Origin: Spirosoma arboris
GTDB taxonomy: Bacteria; Bacteroidota; Bacteroidia; Cytophagales; Spirosomataceae
Assembly: GCF_009754945.1 (NCBI RefSeq)
Contig: NZ_WPIN01000012.1
Coordinates: forward strand, 1-64,000
Direction of reading: 5' to 3'
DNA length: 64,000 nucleotides
The notes below the pieces were generated by a model. It ran no database searches. It saw only the letters and a program-made list of their open reading frames with translations, and was not told the DNA's origin. Of the stretch, positions 31,595 to 39,300 are shown one piece after another. The position numbers were made by a program, and so were the translations under genes. How positions within the stretch are numbered: position 1 is the stretch's first letter; every line of letters begins with the position of its first letter.

Positions 31595-32392
31595 ATGAAT
31601 GCGTACTCAATAGGCGTGGAAGCAAGAGAGGCTATTAGAAAAATTATAGAGGCTAGGGATATTTCGGTCAGGTCACTTTCGGCTATGATTGAAATAGCAG
31701 AGCAAAGCGTATCTAGTATGCTTAGTGGAGGCCGAACACTAACAGATAAAACTTTGGCTAAAATGTCCAAAGCCCTAGATGTGCCATTCGAGATTGTTAA
31801 ATATGGAGAAGGCCTTGAGCCGTATCTAAAAGGTAAGCCAAGCCAAGAAGAAGCTAGGGCAATAGGATTAATAGATGAGACGGAAGTAGTGACCAGTAAG
31901 TCTGGCATGGAATTTCGCGACCTTGATAATGGCATGGTTCTAATGACCATGACACTAGTACCAGAATATGCATATGCCAGTTATCCACACGGCTGGCGAG
32001 ACCCGGAATACTTGATAGAGTTACCTAAATATTCGATTGTTTTACCTGCCCCAGAGCCAGGCTTTTTTCGAGCCTTTGAGGTGCGTGGCGACTCTATGGA
32101 TGATGGTACCAAATATGCCATTGGGCATGGGGATGTGGCTGTTGGCAAGAAAATAGATCCTGATATGTGGAATTATAAGCTTTATCAGAATGGAGGAACA
32201 GACTACATAGTCGTCACTCATGACGGTGTAATCTGCAAGCGTATAATAGATCAGGATATAAAAGAGGGTGTAATTATTTGTGCTTCGAAAAACCCTAACA
32301 AAAATGAATATCCAAATTTCACTATTCGTCTATCAGAGGTATATGAACTTTATAAAATCAGAAAGATAGATCGCGATTGGAACCATAGATAG
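31595..32392 (+). CDS. CI/LexA-like phage repressor
   Basis: A 265-residue lysogeny repressor. Residues about 8-75 are an XRE-type helix-turn-helix (SVRSLSAMIEIAEQSVSSML, DKTLAKMSKALDVP). The C-terminal S24 peptidase domain has the serine S167 in VRGDSMDDGT and the lysine K215 in GVICKRIID, with 48 residues between. The self-cleavage site is not obvious (the PAPEPG region lacks the AG or CG dipeptide), so inactivation may rely on the antirepressor rather than RecA. It starts at the end of the operator array. Confidence 0.88.
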   Translation: MNAYSIGVEAREAIRKIIEARDISVRSLSAMIEIAEQSVSSMLSGGRTLTDKTLAKMSKALDVPFEIVKYGEGLEPYLKGKPSQEEARAIGLIDETEVVTSKSGMEFRDLDNGMVLMTMTLVPEYAYASYPHGWRDPEYLIELPKYSIVLPAPEPGFFRAFEVRGDSMDDGTKYAIGHGDVAVGKKIDPDMWNYKLYQNGGTDYIVVTHDGVICKRIIDQDIKEGVIICASKNPNKNEYPNFTIRLSEVYELYKIRKIDRDWNHR

Positions 32393-32440
32393 AGTAATTA
32401 TCAAACTAAGCCAGCAACCTTAACCCCACCTCACCATCCA

Positions 32441-33262
32441 ATGCCTAGATTAAACTTCCTGTTTTGGAATCTTCAAAAAAAAGACCTGACAACTCAACTG
32501 GTCAATATTTGCAGAAGCAGGGAAGTTGATGTACTAGTTCTGGCAGAAAATGTTATTAATGAGGCATCTCTATTACTTGCATTGAATGTAGCTGGAGCTG
32601 ACTATTATCCCAATAACCCTGTTTCTCAATGCAAAAAAGTTACAATAATTACAAAATTTCATTTTGATTTTATCTCGCCAGTTTTTGACAGTAATAGAAT
32701 TACTATTCGGCGAGTCAGCTTACCACTTTGGGAGGATTTTTTATTAGTGGGAGTTCATCTAATCGACAAAGGGAGCCATTCTGACGATAGTCAGAGTGAC
32801 GAAGCAACCAACATTGTTAATGAAATAAATAAGGCCGAGATTGATAATAATATTATTAGCAGCCTCGTCGTAGGCGATTTTAACATGAATCCATTTGAGT
32901 CAGGTATGATTAAAGCTCCGGGTTTTCATGCAACGATGAGTAGTGCAGTAGCCAATGCATTGACAAGGGTAGTACAGGAGCGAACATACAAATTCTTTTA
33001 CAATCCAATGTGGAGCTTGTATGGCGATTTACACAAAGAAATTGCAGGTAGCTACTATTATAGAAGTGCCCAGCATGTCAACTATGACTGGAATCTCTTT
33101 GATCAAGTATTAATTCGACCTAGCTTACTTAATCACTTCGTCAAAAGAAGCTTGGAGATCGTAATAACTGATGGTATTAGTTCGCTTTTAGATGTACATG
33201 GTAGACCGAACAAAACTACCTATTCCGATCATTTACCGATTTTTTTCTCTTTAAATAACTAA
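32441..33262 (+). CDS. Endonuclease/exonuclease/phosphatase-family protein
   Basis: A 273-residue EEP-superfamily enzyme, a fold for Mg-dependent nucleases and phosphodiesterases. Active-site features: N10 in FLFWNLQKK, E36 in VLVLAENV, D146 and N148 in VVGDFNMNP, an aspartate in LFDQVLIRP and the terminal D-H in YSDHLPIFF (263-264). There is no signal peptide, so it acts in the cytoplasm. It is AT-rich, followed after three bases by a small partner gene, and lies in the cargo zone beside the repressor, a place where phages carry defence or conversion genes. Substrate unknown. Confidence 0.82.
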   Translation: MPRLNFLFWNLQKKDLTTQLVNICRSREVDVLVLAENVINEASLLLALNVAGADYYPNNPVSQCKKVTIITKFHFDFISPVFDSNRITIRRVSLPLWEDFLLVGVHLIDKGSHSDDSQSDEATNIVNEINKAEIDNNIISSLVVGDFNMNPFESGMIKAPGFHATMSSAVANALTRVVQERTYKFFYNPMWSLYGDLHKEIAGSYYYRSAQHVNYDWNLFDQVLIRPSLLNHFVKRSLEIVITDGISSLLDVHGRPNKTTYSDHLPIFFSLNN

Positions 33263-33265
33263 ACA

Positions 33266-33643
33266 ATGGAAAGTCAAAATCTTTGGCCTGAATTTGAATT
33301 TATTCCGGCAAGGCAGCCAAAAACAATTTTGAGAGAGCAAGCTAATTTTCTAATTCAAAAAACTAAAAATATATTATCAGCTGATATAGAGTCCTCTCAA
33401 AGCCGGGATTTAATTTATCACAGATTTATAATATATGCTCCTGCTTTGAATAACTATCGTTATGAACTGCTTGTAGTTAGGCACACCATAATTACATATC
33501 CTTTAGATGTATTTTTCGAAGGAGAAGCATTTTCGACTGCAAATGATGAAGGTGAACTTTTGAATGCCTTAAGTAATATTTTTAATCATCCATCAACAAA
33601 AAAAGTCTTGGATTCTCTCTTATCGCAAAGTATAGCAGAATAA
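33266..33643 (+). CDS. Small partner of the EEP protein
   Basis: A 125-residue protein, three bases after the EEP gene, sharing its low GC and evidently co-transcribed. The beginning is FEFIPARQPKTILREQANFL, followed by a beta-rich centre with YRYELLVVRHTIITYPLDVF. There is no signal or membrane segment. It could be an inhibitor, sensor or specificity partner of the nuclease. No family recognised. Confidence 0.6.
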   Translation: MESQNLWPEFEFIPARQPKTILREQANFLIQKTKNILSADIESSQSRDLIYHRFIIYAPALNNYRYELLVVRHTIITYPLDVFFEGEAFSTANDEGELLNALSNIFNHPSTKKVLDSLLSQSIAE

Positions 33644-33681
33644 CCAGTTTTATTTATAAGCAATCTTCTTTCCACATCACA

Positions 33682-33969
33682 ATGAAACAGCTCCTCACCC
33701 TCCTACTCTTTGCCTCCTCCCTCTCCTGCTTCGCGCAACTTGACACAATCTACACCAGCACCGAAAAAATCGCGTGTACAATCAAGGAGGTAACGCCTGA
33801 CGCGATTCAATTCACTTACCCAGGCGAAGCTCTATCAAATTCAATCTATAAAAACACAGTTAATAAAATTGTATTTCGCTCTGGGCGAACTCAATTATTC
33901 TCCGAATCAACTTCATTAAATAAAATTAACCACCGCAGACGATTTTTAACTATTAACCAAACTCAATGA
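33682..33969 (+). CDS. Short exported protein, probably C-terminally truncated
   Basis: A 95-residue protein with a signal peptide (MKQLLTLLLFASSLSCFAQ). The following KIACTIKEVTPDAIQFTYPG and YKNTVNKIVFRSGRTQLF match the first part of a Bacteroidota periplasmic family that normally continues past 150 residues. Here it breaks into HRRRFLTINQTQ and stops, overlapping the next ATG. It looks like a family remnant fused to a new end. Confidence 0.55.
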   Translation: MKQLLTLLLFASSLSCFAQLDTIYTSTEKIACTIKEVTPDAIQFTYPGEALSNSIYKNTVNKIVFRSGRTQLFSESTSLNKINHRRRFLTINQTQ

Positions 33970-35552
33970 AACAACTCTTTACTTTTCTTTTAGTAGCCAT
34001 ACCGATTTGCCTGCATGGTCAGGATAACTTAGTTATTACTTCGCCTAATACCTCCATCCCTGGTGCTTATAATACAGTGATTGGTATAAATGCTGGAAAT
34101 ATTGGCATCACAGGCCAAAACAACGTGGCCACTGGCTACTATGCCGGCAATGGATTGACATCAGGCAGTGATAATACCTTTTTGGGTAATTCAGCGGGAA
34201 TCCGAACGACAGTTGGTAAAGACAATACGTATTTAGGGTCTGGCGCTGGCTATATTAACACCAGTGGAAGCCGAAATCTGTTTGGGGGTGCTTATGCCGG
34301 ATTTAATTCAACGACAGGAAACGAGAATACATTTTTAGGCAGTGCTTCCGGTACTAATAACAAGACTGGTAGTCGGAATACGTTTGTTGGCATGAATTCA
34401 GGCTATGCTACGATGTCGGGGGTTCAAAATGTTAGTTTGGGCTTTCAGTCTAGTTATAATAATATAAACGGGAATGGCAATACGCACATTGGCACCCTTG
34501 CTGGGGGATATAATCAATCAGGTTCTTTCAATGTAATGGTTGGCGATTCAGCTGGTCTCAATAATACGCAGTCAGGGAATGTATTTGTTGGCTCAAAGTC
34601 AGGGTATACGAATACATCTGGCGCTAATAATGTGTTTGTTGGTCTACTTGCTGGTAATGCAAATACAATTGCATTCGGTAACACTTTTGTAGGTGCTTAT
34701 GCTGGACGAGCAAACGCAATAGGTAATAGCAATAGCTTTTTTGGGGCAAGTGCGGGCGAACAAAACACAGGTGGCGGTAATTCTTTTTTCGGTAATCACG
34801 CTGGTTCTAGTAATACTACTGGCAATCAAAATACATTTATTGGAGCTTCGTCAGGATTTCTTAACAATGAAGGGAAAGCTAATATATTCATTGGCTCCAG
34901 TGCAGGATTTTACAACACAACCGGCTCGAACAACATCATCATAGGTCCCAACGCTGGTAACACCATCACCGATGGAACCGACAACGTTCTAATCGGCTAC
35001 AATTCTCAGGCAGAAGACGGTCTCCACAATGCCACGGCCATCGGATCCGGCTCCCATGTGGCCATCAGCAACGCCCTGATCCTGGGCAATCAGGCCAACG
35101 TGGGGATTGGCACCTCCGCGCCCACCACAAGCCTCCATGTCAAAAGTTCCCAGGCTAATGAGTCTGGTGTTCGCCTGGAGCAATTAACGACCTCCTCGCC
35201 TACGTCCCGCTCGACGGATCAATTCCTGACCGTCGATGAGAATGGCAATGTGGTCAAAGCCCGGTACCAGCTACGTATTAATAATCCTTCTGAATGGAGC
35301 GATAAGGTGTTTACACCGGGCTATCAGCTTCGAACACTTACCGATGTGTCATCTTACATTGCTCAGCATGGCCATTTGCCGGGTGTGCCCTCGGCTCAGC
35401 AGGTGACTAAAGAGGGCATTGACCTGATCAAGATGAATGCGACACTTCTTGAGAAAGTGGAGGAGTTGACGCTGTATTTACTTGAGCAACAGAAGGTAAA
35501 TAAGGAGATGAAAGCCCAGATTGAAGAGTTGAAGCGGTTGATGAAAAGATGA
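33966..35552 (+). CDS. Exported beta-helix repeat protein with tail-fibre-like C-terminus
   Basis: A 528-residue protein: signal peptide (about 1-19, ending HGQ), then about 14 repeats of a 23-24-residue unit (GNTFLG..AG..NTTG..N), as in the YadA-head-like class of adhesins. It ends in FTPGYQLRTLTDVSSYIAQH, GHLPGVPSAQQ and a coiled coil (LLEKVEELTLYLLEQQKVN), a common terminal module in Bacteroidota surface proteins. It probably forms trimeric surface fibres. It overlaps the preceding short gene as ATGA. It could be host-derived or a phage conversion adhesin. Confidence 0.8.
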   Translation: MKQLFTFLLVAIPICLHGQDNLVITSPNTSIPGAYNTVIGINAGNIGITGQNNVATGYYAGNGLTSGSDNTFLGNSAGIRTTVGKDNTYLGSGAGYINTSGSRNLFGGAYAGFNSTTGNENTFLGSASGTNNKTGSRNTFVGMNSGYATMSGVQNVSLGFQSSYNNINGNGNTHIGTLAGGYNQSGSFNVMVGDSAGLNNTQSGNVFVGSKSGYTNTSGANNVFVGLLAGNANTIAFGNTFVGAYAGRANAIGNSNSFFGASAGEQNTGGGNSFFGNHAGSSNTTGNQNTFIGASSGFLNNEGKANIFIGSSAGFYNTTGSNNIIIGPNAGNTITDGTDNVLIGYNSQAEDGLHNATAIGSGSHVAISNALILGNQANVGIGTSAPTTSLHVKSSQANESGVRLEQLTTSSPTSRSTDQFLTVDENGNVVKARYQLRINNPSEWSDKVFTPGYQLRTLTDVSSYIAQHGHLPGVPSAQQVTKEGIDLIKMNATLLEKVEELTLYLLEQQKVNKEMKAQIEELKRLMKR

Positions 35553-35602
35553 TTTTTAATTAAATGAAAGCATTCTCTTATCCACAATAAATTTTTTCAT
35601 AA

Positions 35603-36046
35603 ATGAACGATAGCGGCTTACTAAAAGAACTACTTGATAGCTACAATAAACAAGCGAGTCTTCTCTGGACAGTCGGAGCCTTTGTTATTGTGAATATTAT
35701 AGTCGGCATAATTAATTTAATAGCTCAATATAATATTAAAAAGCTTGACATTACAGTCCATAAAACAAATCTTCAGGAGACAAAAAGACTTGATTTAATG
35801 AATGACTTATACAAAAGAATGGATTCACTAAGAAATATATTTAATGATAACCCAACATTACAAGCCGAACTACAATCAACATTTCAATTCTTAAGCGAAA
35901 ATGGGTTTTATCTTAAAAATGGAGAAATGAAGGTTGCCAGAGAGTGTTGTGATTATTTTTCTACTCTTTTAATTAGTCAGGCTAACAAAGATATAGCTAA
36001 AGAAAAACTATTTCTAGAAAATTTCAAAAAGGAATTCATTAAATGA
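35603..36046 (+). CDS. Membrane-anchored coiled-coil protein of a three-gene operon
   Basis: A 147-residue protein. One membrane helix at about residues 20-42 (LLWTVGAFVIVNIIVGIINL), then a coiled coil (about 48-80) and a helical cytoplasmic part with two adjacent cysteines (ARECCDYFSTLL). It overlaps the GHKL ATPase gene by four bases. Its likely task is to place the ATPase at the membrane or sense a membrane signal. No family recognised. Confidence 0.7.
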   Translation: MNDSGLLKELLDSYNKQASLLWTVGAFVIVNIIVGIINLIAQYNIKKLDITVHKTNLQETKRLDLMNDLYKRMDSLRNIFNDNPTLQAELQSTFQFLSENGFYLKNGEMKVARECCDYFSTLLISQANKDIAKEKLFLENFKKEFIK

Positions 36047-36990
36047 TAATAAAATTTCCTAAAAATTTTTATAATCAAAGTGCAGTGCTAAGTGTACTGG
36101 AACAAACAAAATTTCTTTTTGGAAACGAATGGAAGTTTAAGCCTGGAATGAGATTTGATTGTAGAGAGGTGCATAAAATATCAATATACGGCGTATTGAT
36201 TTTATATAAAATAATTGATTATGGATATAGAAATCAATGTTTTTTTAAAGCCAGCTTTTTAGGTAATATGCGTTTTTTCGAAAGTGTGTGGAAACTATAT
36301 GGGTTCTCTCAGTTAATGAGTTCTTATTTTGAAGATAATCACACTGATCGTTCATATAGTTTTATGGAGTTTAAAACTGAACATAACATTATTATTGCAC
36401 CTCAGCCTTTATTAAGAATGGAACATGAGCATGTTAATAATATATTGCAGAGAGTTTTTGCTCCAAAACTAAATGCTTTCTATAATGATAATCCAAAAGG
36501 AGTTGATATGGCCTTTGGGTGTATAAGTGAGATTATTGGAAACTTTTGGGAGCACTCTAATGATCAAAGTTCTATGTTGGTCGCAGAAGGATTAAAAGAC
36601 CAAATTGAGATTTCATGCGTTGATAATGGCTTTGGCATTATTTCAACAATGAGAAAATCTAATCAATTTAAAGCAAGTGTTACTGATGAGGCTATTCTAC
36701 TTAAAGCTCTAAATAAGGGAATCACCTCAAAACCAAAAAGTAACCATATGGGATATGGGTTATGGATAATTGACGAAATTGTGACACGAGTTGGTGGAAA
36801 ATTCTTCATTTTTACTGAAGGAGTATATTATAGTAATGAATACAAGAAAAAATCGGTAAAAAAATGTGGATTTTGGCGGGGAACAATATTATACCTACTT
36901 TTACCCATGGTTAATCCAATTACACCATCTCAAATCATTGAAAAAGAACTTGTTACTGACAATAGTACGCTACCAATAAATTTCGTTTAG
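36043..36990 (+). CDS. STAS-like plus GHKL (histidine-kinase-type) ATPase
   Basis: A 315-residue protein with two parts. Residues 1-100 resemble a STAS domain (MRFDCREVHKISIYGVLILY, then FKASFLGNMRFFES), and residues 140-290 form a GHKL ATPase: N box E163-IIGN-FWEHSND (N167), G1 CVDNGFGI (194-199), G2 NHMGYGLWI (235-242). There is no phospho-acceptor histidine (DHp) domain, so it is not a regular sensor kinase. The order, with a STAS-like gene right behind, resembles anti-sigma-type partner switching or a stress or defence ATPase. Flanking genes and low GC point to accessory cargo. Confidence 0.8.
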   Translation: MIIKFPKNFYNQSAVLSVLEQTKFLFGNEWKFKPGMRFDCREVHKISIYGVLILYKIIDYGYRNQCFFKASFLGNMRFFESVWKLYGFSQLMSSYFEDNHTDRSYSFMEFKTEHNIIIAPQPLLRMEHEHVNNILQRVFAPKLNAFYNDNPKGVDMAFGCISEIIGNFWEHSNDQSSMLVAEGLKDQIEISCVDNGFGIISTMRKSNQFKASVTDEAILLKALNKGITSKPKSNHMGYGLWIIDEIVTRVGGKFFIFTEGVYYSNEYKKKSVKKCGFWRGTILYLLLPMVNPITPSQIIEKELVTDNSTLPINFV

Positions 36991-36991
36991 C

Positions 36992-37279
36992 ATGAAAACA
37001 ATTTATTTAAAACACTATGGCTTCGTTATTAGTGATAGCGAACTTGGGCAGAAAATATTTGATGATATTATAAGTGCTTTAGATGAATTTAATTTTCTAA
37101 CCATTGATTTCGATGAAATCATTTCTATGGCTACTTTTTGTTCAAAACAAATTTTCGGAAAATTATATTTAAAATTAAGCTCAAAGGTTTTTTTTGAAAG
37201 AGTAAGAATTGCAAACGCTACCAATGAAATGAGAATTGTTGTCCGTCTTGGAATAGAAAAAGCTCTGGAAGATCAGTAA
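36992..37279 (+). CDS. DUF4325 STAS-like protein
   Basis: A 95-residue protein one base after the ATPase gene. It has the DUF4325 (STAS-like) order: YGFVISDSELGQKIFDDI, LTIDFDEIISMATFCSKQIFG and a terminal helix. DUF4325 genes often sit next to GHKL ATPases in bacteria, implying a partner-switch pair, though the pathway is not well defined. It ends the operon, with a terminator-like hairpin at 37511. Confidence 0.8.
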   Translation: MKTIYLKHYGFVISDSELGQKIFDDIISALDEFNFLTIDFDEIISMATFCSKQIFGKLYLKLSSKVFFERVRIANATNEMRIVVRLGIEKALEDQ

Positions 37280-37693
37280 ATAATAAGAGTGAAATTTTTC
37301 TACTATAGGTTACCCGCCAAACAACCTAATCGTCCCCTAGTAACGTTTTCCTCATCATCGCCTGCTCATGTCAAGAACGCCAACGCTATCAGTTTAAGGC
37401 AGCTTATTCGTTGGATTGAGTACCCAACCACTTGACCATTTCCTCACCATCGGAAGAGGAATGCCCCTTTTGCTGGTTATACTCCCTAATAACTAAATAC
37501 ACGGGTTTCGGTCAGGTCATGCCTACTGGGTGTGACCTGACTTTGTTTGAGCCGTTGCCTCACTCGTAAAAGGCATTGTGCTGATTAGGCGTTAATCCTA
37601 ATTCATATTACATAGAATGGATTTAATTCATGCCGCTTCGGATTTGGAGCGGTTTTGATTTTATACCCCTTCGGCTTCCGGGTTGCCAATGGT
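37280..37693. other. Non-coding region between cargo operon and integrase
   Basis: No gene is seen. It holds the hairpin at 37511-37541 and a weaker one, CCGCT (37633-37637) with AGCGG (37648-37652) followed by TTTTGATTTT. The converging genes on both sides need terminators here. An attachment site could also lie here. Confidence 0.5.
37511..37548 (+). terminator. Terminator of the STAS-GHKL operon
   Basis: GTCAGGTCA (37511-37519) pairs with TGACCTGAC (37533-37541), followed by TTTGTTTG. It is the first strong hairpin after the DUF4325 stop. Confidence 0.6.
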
Positions 37694-39037
37694 TCACTGA
37701 CCAAAAACCGCATCCACCGCCGAATCCAAACTCCCATCTTCCAATTCCCCCCGGTAAATTTCGCTCGTCTTGACACTGGAATGGCCAAACAACGCCTGAA
37801 AGTCAAAGATCGTCACCCCCTTCCCGGCTTTCATGGCCCGAACCGCTGCATCGCCCACGCTATGGCGCGCGGAGTGGTTCGACAGCTTGCCGCCAATCAC
37901 TTCCACCCCCCGCTCCACCACCACTTCCCGAATGGCCCGGTTTAGCTGACCCGTTCTGGCCGCAATGCGCTTTTGCAACGCAATGGCGAAGGCCCTGGGC
38001 ATCGCCCTGACCTGGTCATAGGTTCGGTACCGGGCGTAGTCGGCGGCTTGGTCCAAAAATGGCAAGAGATAGGTGCCGCCTGACAGGCCCAGTTTCCAGA
38101 CTAGTTTCAGATGCGCGATGGCATCCGGCGATAGCTTCAGACTAATCTTGCGGCCATTCTTCTGCATCTGGTAGCGAAGCCGGATCGGGTAACCGGCATC
38201 GTCTAATTCATACCATTCGTACCGTGAACGGAGTAAGTCTCCCACCCGCATGCCCGCCTGGAAGTAGCTGGCCAACCAGCACCAGCGGGCCCAATCTTCC
38301 CAGACGAACATCAGCTTGCCATTGCCCACCGAAGGCCTATAAAACGTATAACGACCTTCTTTCAGGGCGTCGAGACCTTTTTCGCGGAGCCTGCCTTTAT
38401 TGGCACTCTTGGCGTTTAGCTTCTCGATTTCCAGAAAAGGCGACGTGGTCAGCATCTCCCGTTTACTAACCCCTCTGGCTTGCTGTACCTCCTCGTAAAT
38501 GACCCGGAGCGAGGAAATGTATTGATTGATAGTCGAGTTCTTAAGACCCTTCTCCAGAAGTTTTTGACGGTAGGTTTGTAGCAGTACCGGCGTGATCTGC
38601 TCAATGGTTACCGATTCGCCCACGATGGAAAGAAATCCCGACAATACGTGGGTCGTGTCCGATACAGTAACCTGCGAAATGTCATGCCGTTGCACAGCTT
38701 TGGTGGCAAGCTCTTTATAAGTGGTGGAGGATCCTGAGGCTTCGTACCGTAGCTTGCAGTCTTTGGGACTCAGGTAGGGCTCTTTTTCCAGATACCCCTC
38801 GACTGTTTCCCGAATCTTGTCCAGTGCTTTTTTAATTGTACTATTCTCCGTTTTGGCCGTTAGGTGCGTGGAGCGAATCCACTGCAAATCCTTCTTTTCG
38901 GGGTTCCAGTATTTTTTGTAAATCTCGGTCGATAACTGAATCCGGGCAGGCTTGTGATCCTTTCTGTGGAGACGGATCATGATGTGGTACAGGCCCGATT
39001 TGCCGGGCTTGTCAGCGAGTTCAACATTATAGGTCAT
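37694..39037 (-). CDS. Tyrosine recombinase / phage integrase
   Basis: A 447-residue site-specific recombinase. It has an arm-binding N-terminus (YHIMIRLHRKDHKPARIQLS), a SAM-like core-binding domain (about 105-190), and a catalytic domain with R264 (AGMRVGDLL), K293 (QMQKNGRK), H388-x-x-R391 (NHSARHS), H419 (LFGHSS) and nucleophile Y428 (TSEIYRGE). Length and N-terminus are those of Bacteroidota phage and genomic-island integrases, not of integron integrases (the extra IntI helix is missing). It probably integrates and excises the 4.6-39 kb element. Confidence 0.93.
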   Translation of the reverse strand: MTYNVELADKPGKSGLYHIMIRLHRKDHKPARIQLSTEIYKKYWNPEKKDLQWIRSTHLTAKTENSTIKKALDKIRETVEGYLEKEPYLSPKDCKLRYEASGSSTTYKELATKAVQRHDISQVTVSDTTHVLSGFLSIVGESVTIEQITPVLLQTYRQKLLEKGLKNSTINQYISSLRVIYEEVQQARGVSKREMLTTSPFLEIEKLNAKSANKGRLREKGLDALKEGRYTFYRPSVGNGKLMFVWEDWARWCWLASYFQAGMRVGDLLRSRYEWYELDDAGYPIRLRYQMQKNGRKISLKLSPDAIAHLKLVWKLGLSGGTYLLPFLDQAADYARYRTYDQVRAMPRAFAIALQKRIAARTGQLNRAIREVVVERGVEVIGGKLSNHSARHSVGDAAVRAMKAGKGVTIFDFQALFGHSSVKTSEIYRGELEDGSLDSAVDAVFGQ

Positions 39038-39300
39038 GGGCGGCTGGAAATTTCAGTAAAGATAACACTACTGTAATATTACTGAAACGTTTTTGAGATA
39101 GGCTTACTTTTTGGGGTAATTGCCCTAACTCCAAGAATGGGCTAAAATGACCTGTATGACCCTATCAGGCGGGAAAGTGGAGGGTTGGCGTAGGTTTGTT
39201 GCAGTTATGAAGAAAAAATGACAAAATAGTTTACGGTTTATAGTTTACGGTCTACAGTTAGTCGATCCATAACGAACCGTAAACTGAAACCCAAACCTGT
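39038..39300. other. Right edge of the element
   Basis: No gene. AGTTTACGGT appears twice (39228-39237, 39242-39251) with its complement ACCGTAAACT at 39276-39285. The hairpin can end the glycosyltransferase transcript coming from the right. The right attachment site was not found. Confidence 0.5.

Larger units (their letters stand above)
4640..39040. mobile_element. Prophage-like element, probably defective or satellite-like
   Basis: Bounded on the right by a tyrosine integrase and on the left by lysis and packaging genes. It contains small and large terminase, portal, minor head protein, endolysin, CI/LexA-like repressor, antirepressor, replication initiator, RecT-like protein, YopX and many short phage families. 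Major capsid, capsid protease and all tail genes are absent. Attachment sites were not identified, so both boundaries are approximate. Two genes are frameshifted and a methyltransferase is split by an IS200-type element, which supports decay. Confidence 0.75.

Noticed and set aside
34040..34990. DNA-level tandem repeats
   Set aside because: They are coding repeats of the GNTFLG..AG..NTTG unit in the beta-helix protein, not an independent element.
37694..39037. Integron integrase for the possible cassettes at 2-4.4 kb
   Set aside because: The N-terminus and catalytic spacing fit phage or island integrases; the extra helix of IntI is missing and it is 33 kb away on the other side of a prophage.
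4310..39300. Direct-repeat attachment sites of the element
   Set aside because: I compared the flanks (about 4.3-4.7 kb with 37.3-37.7 and 39.0-39.3 kb) by eye and found no shared repeat longer than chance. No tRNA gene marks a target.
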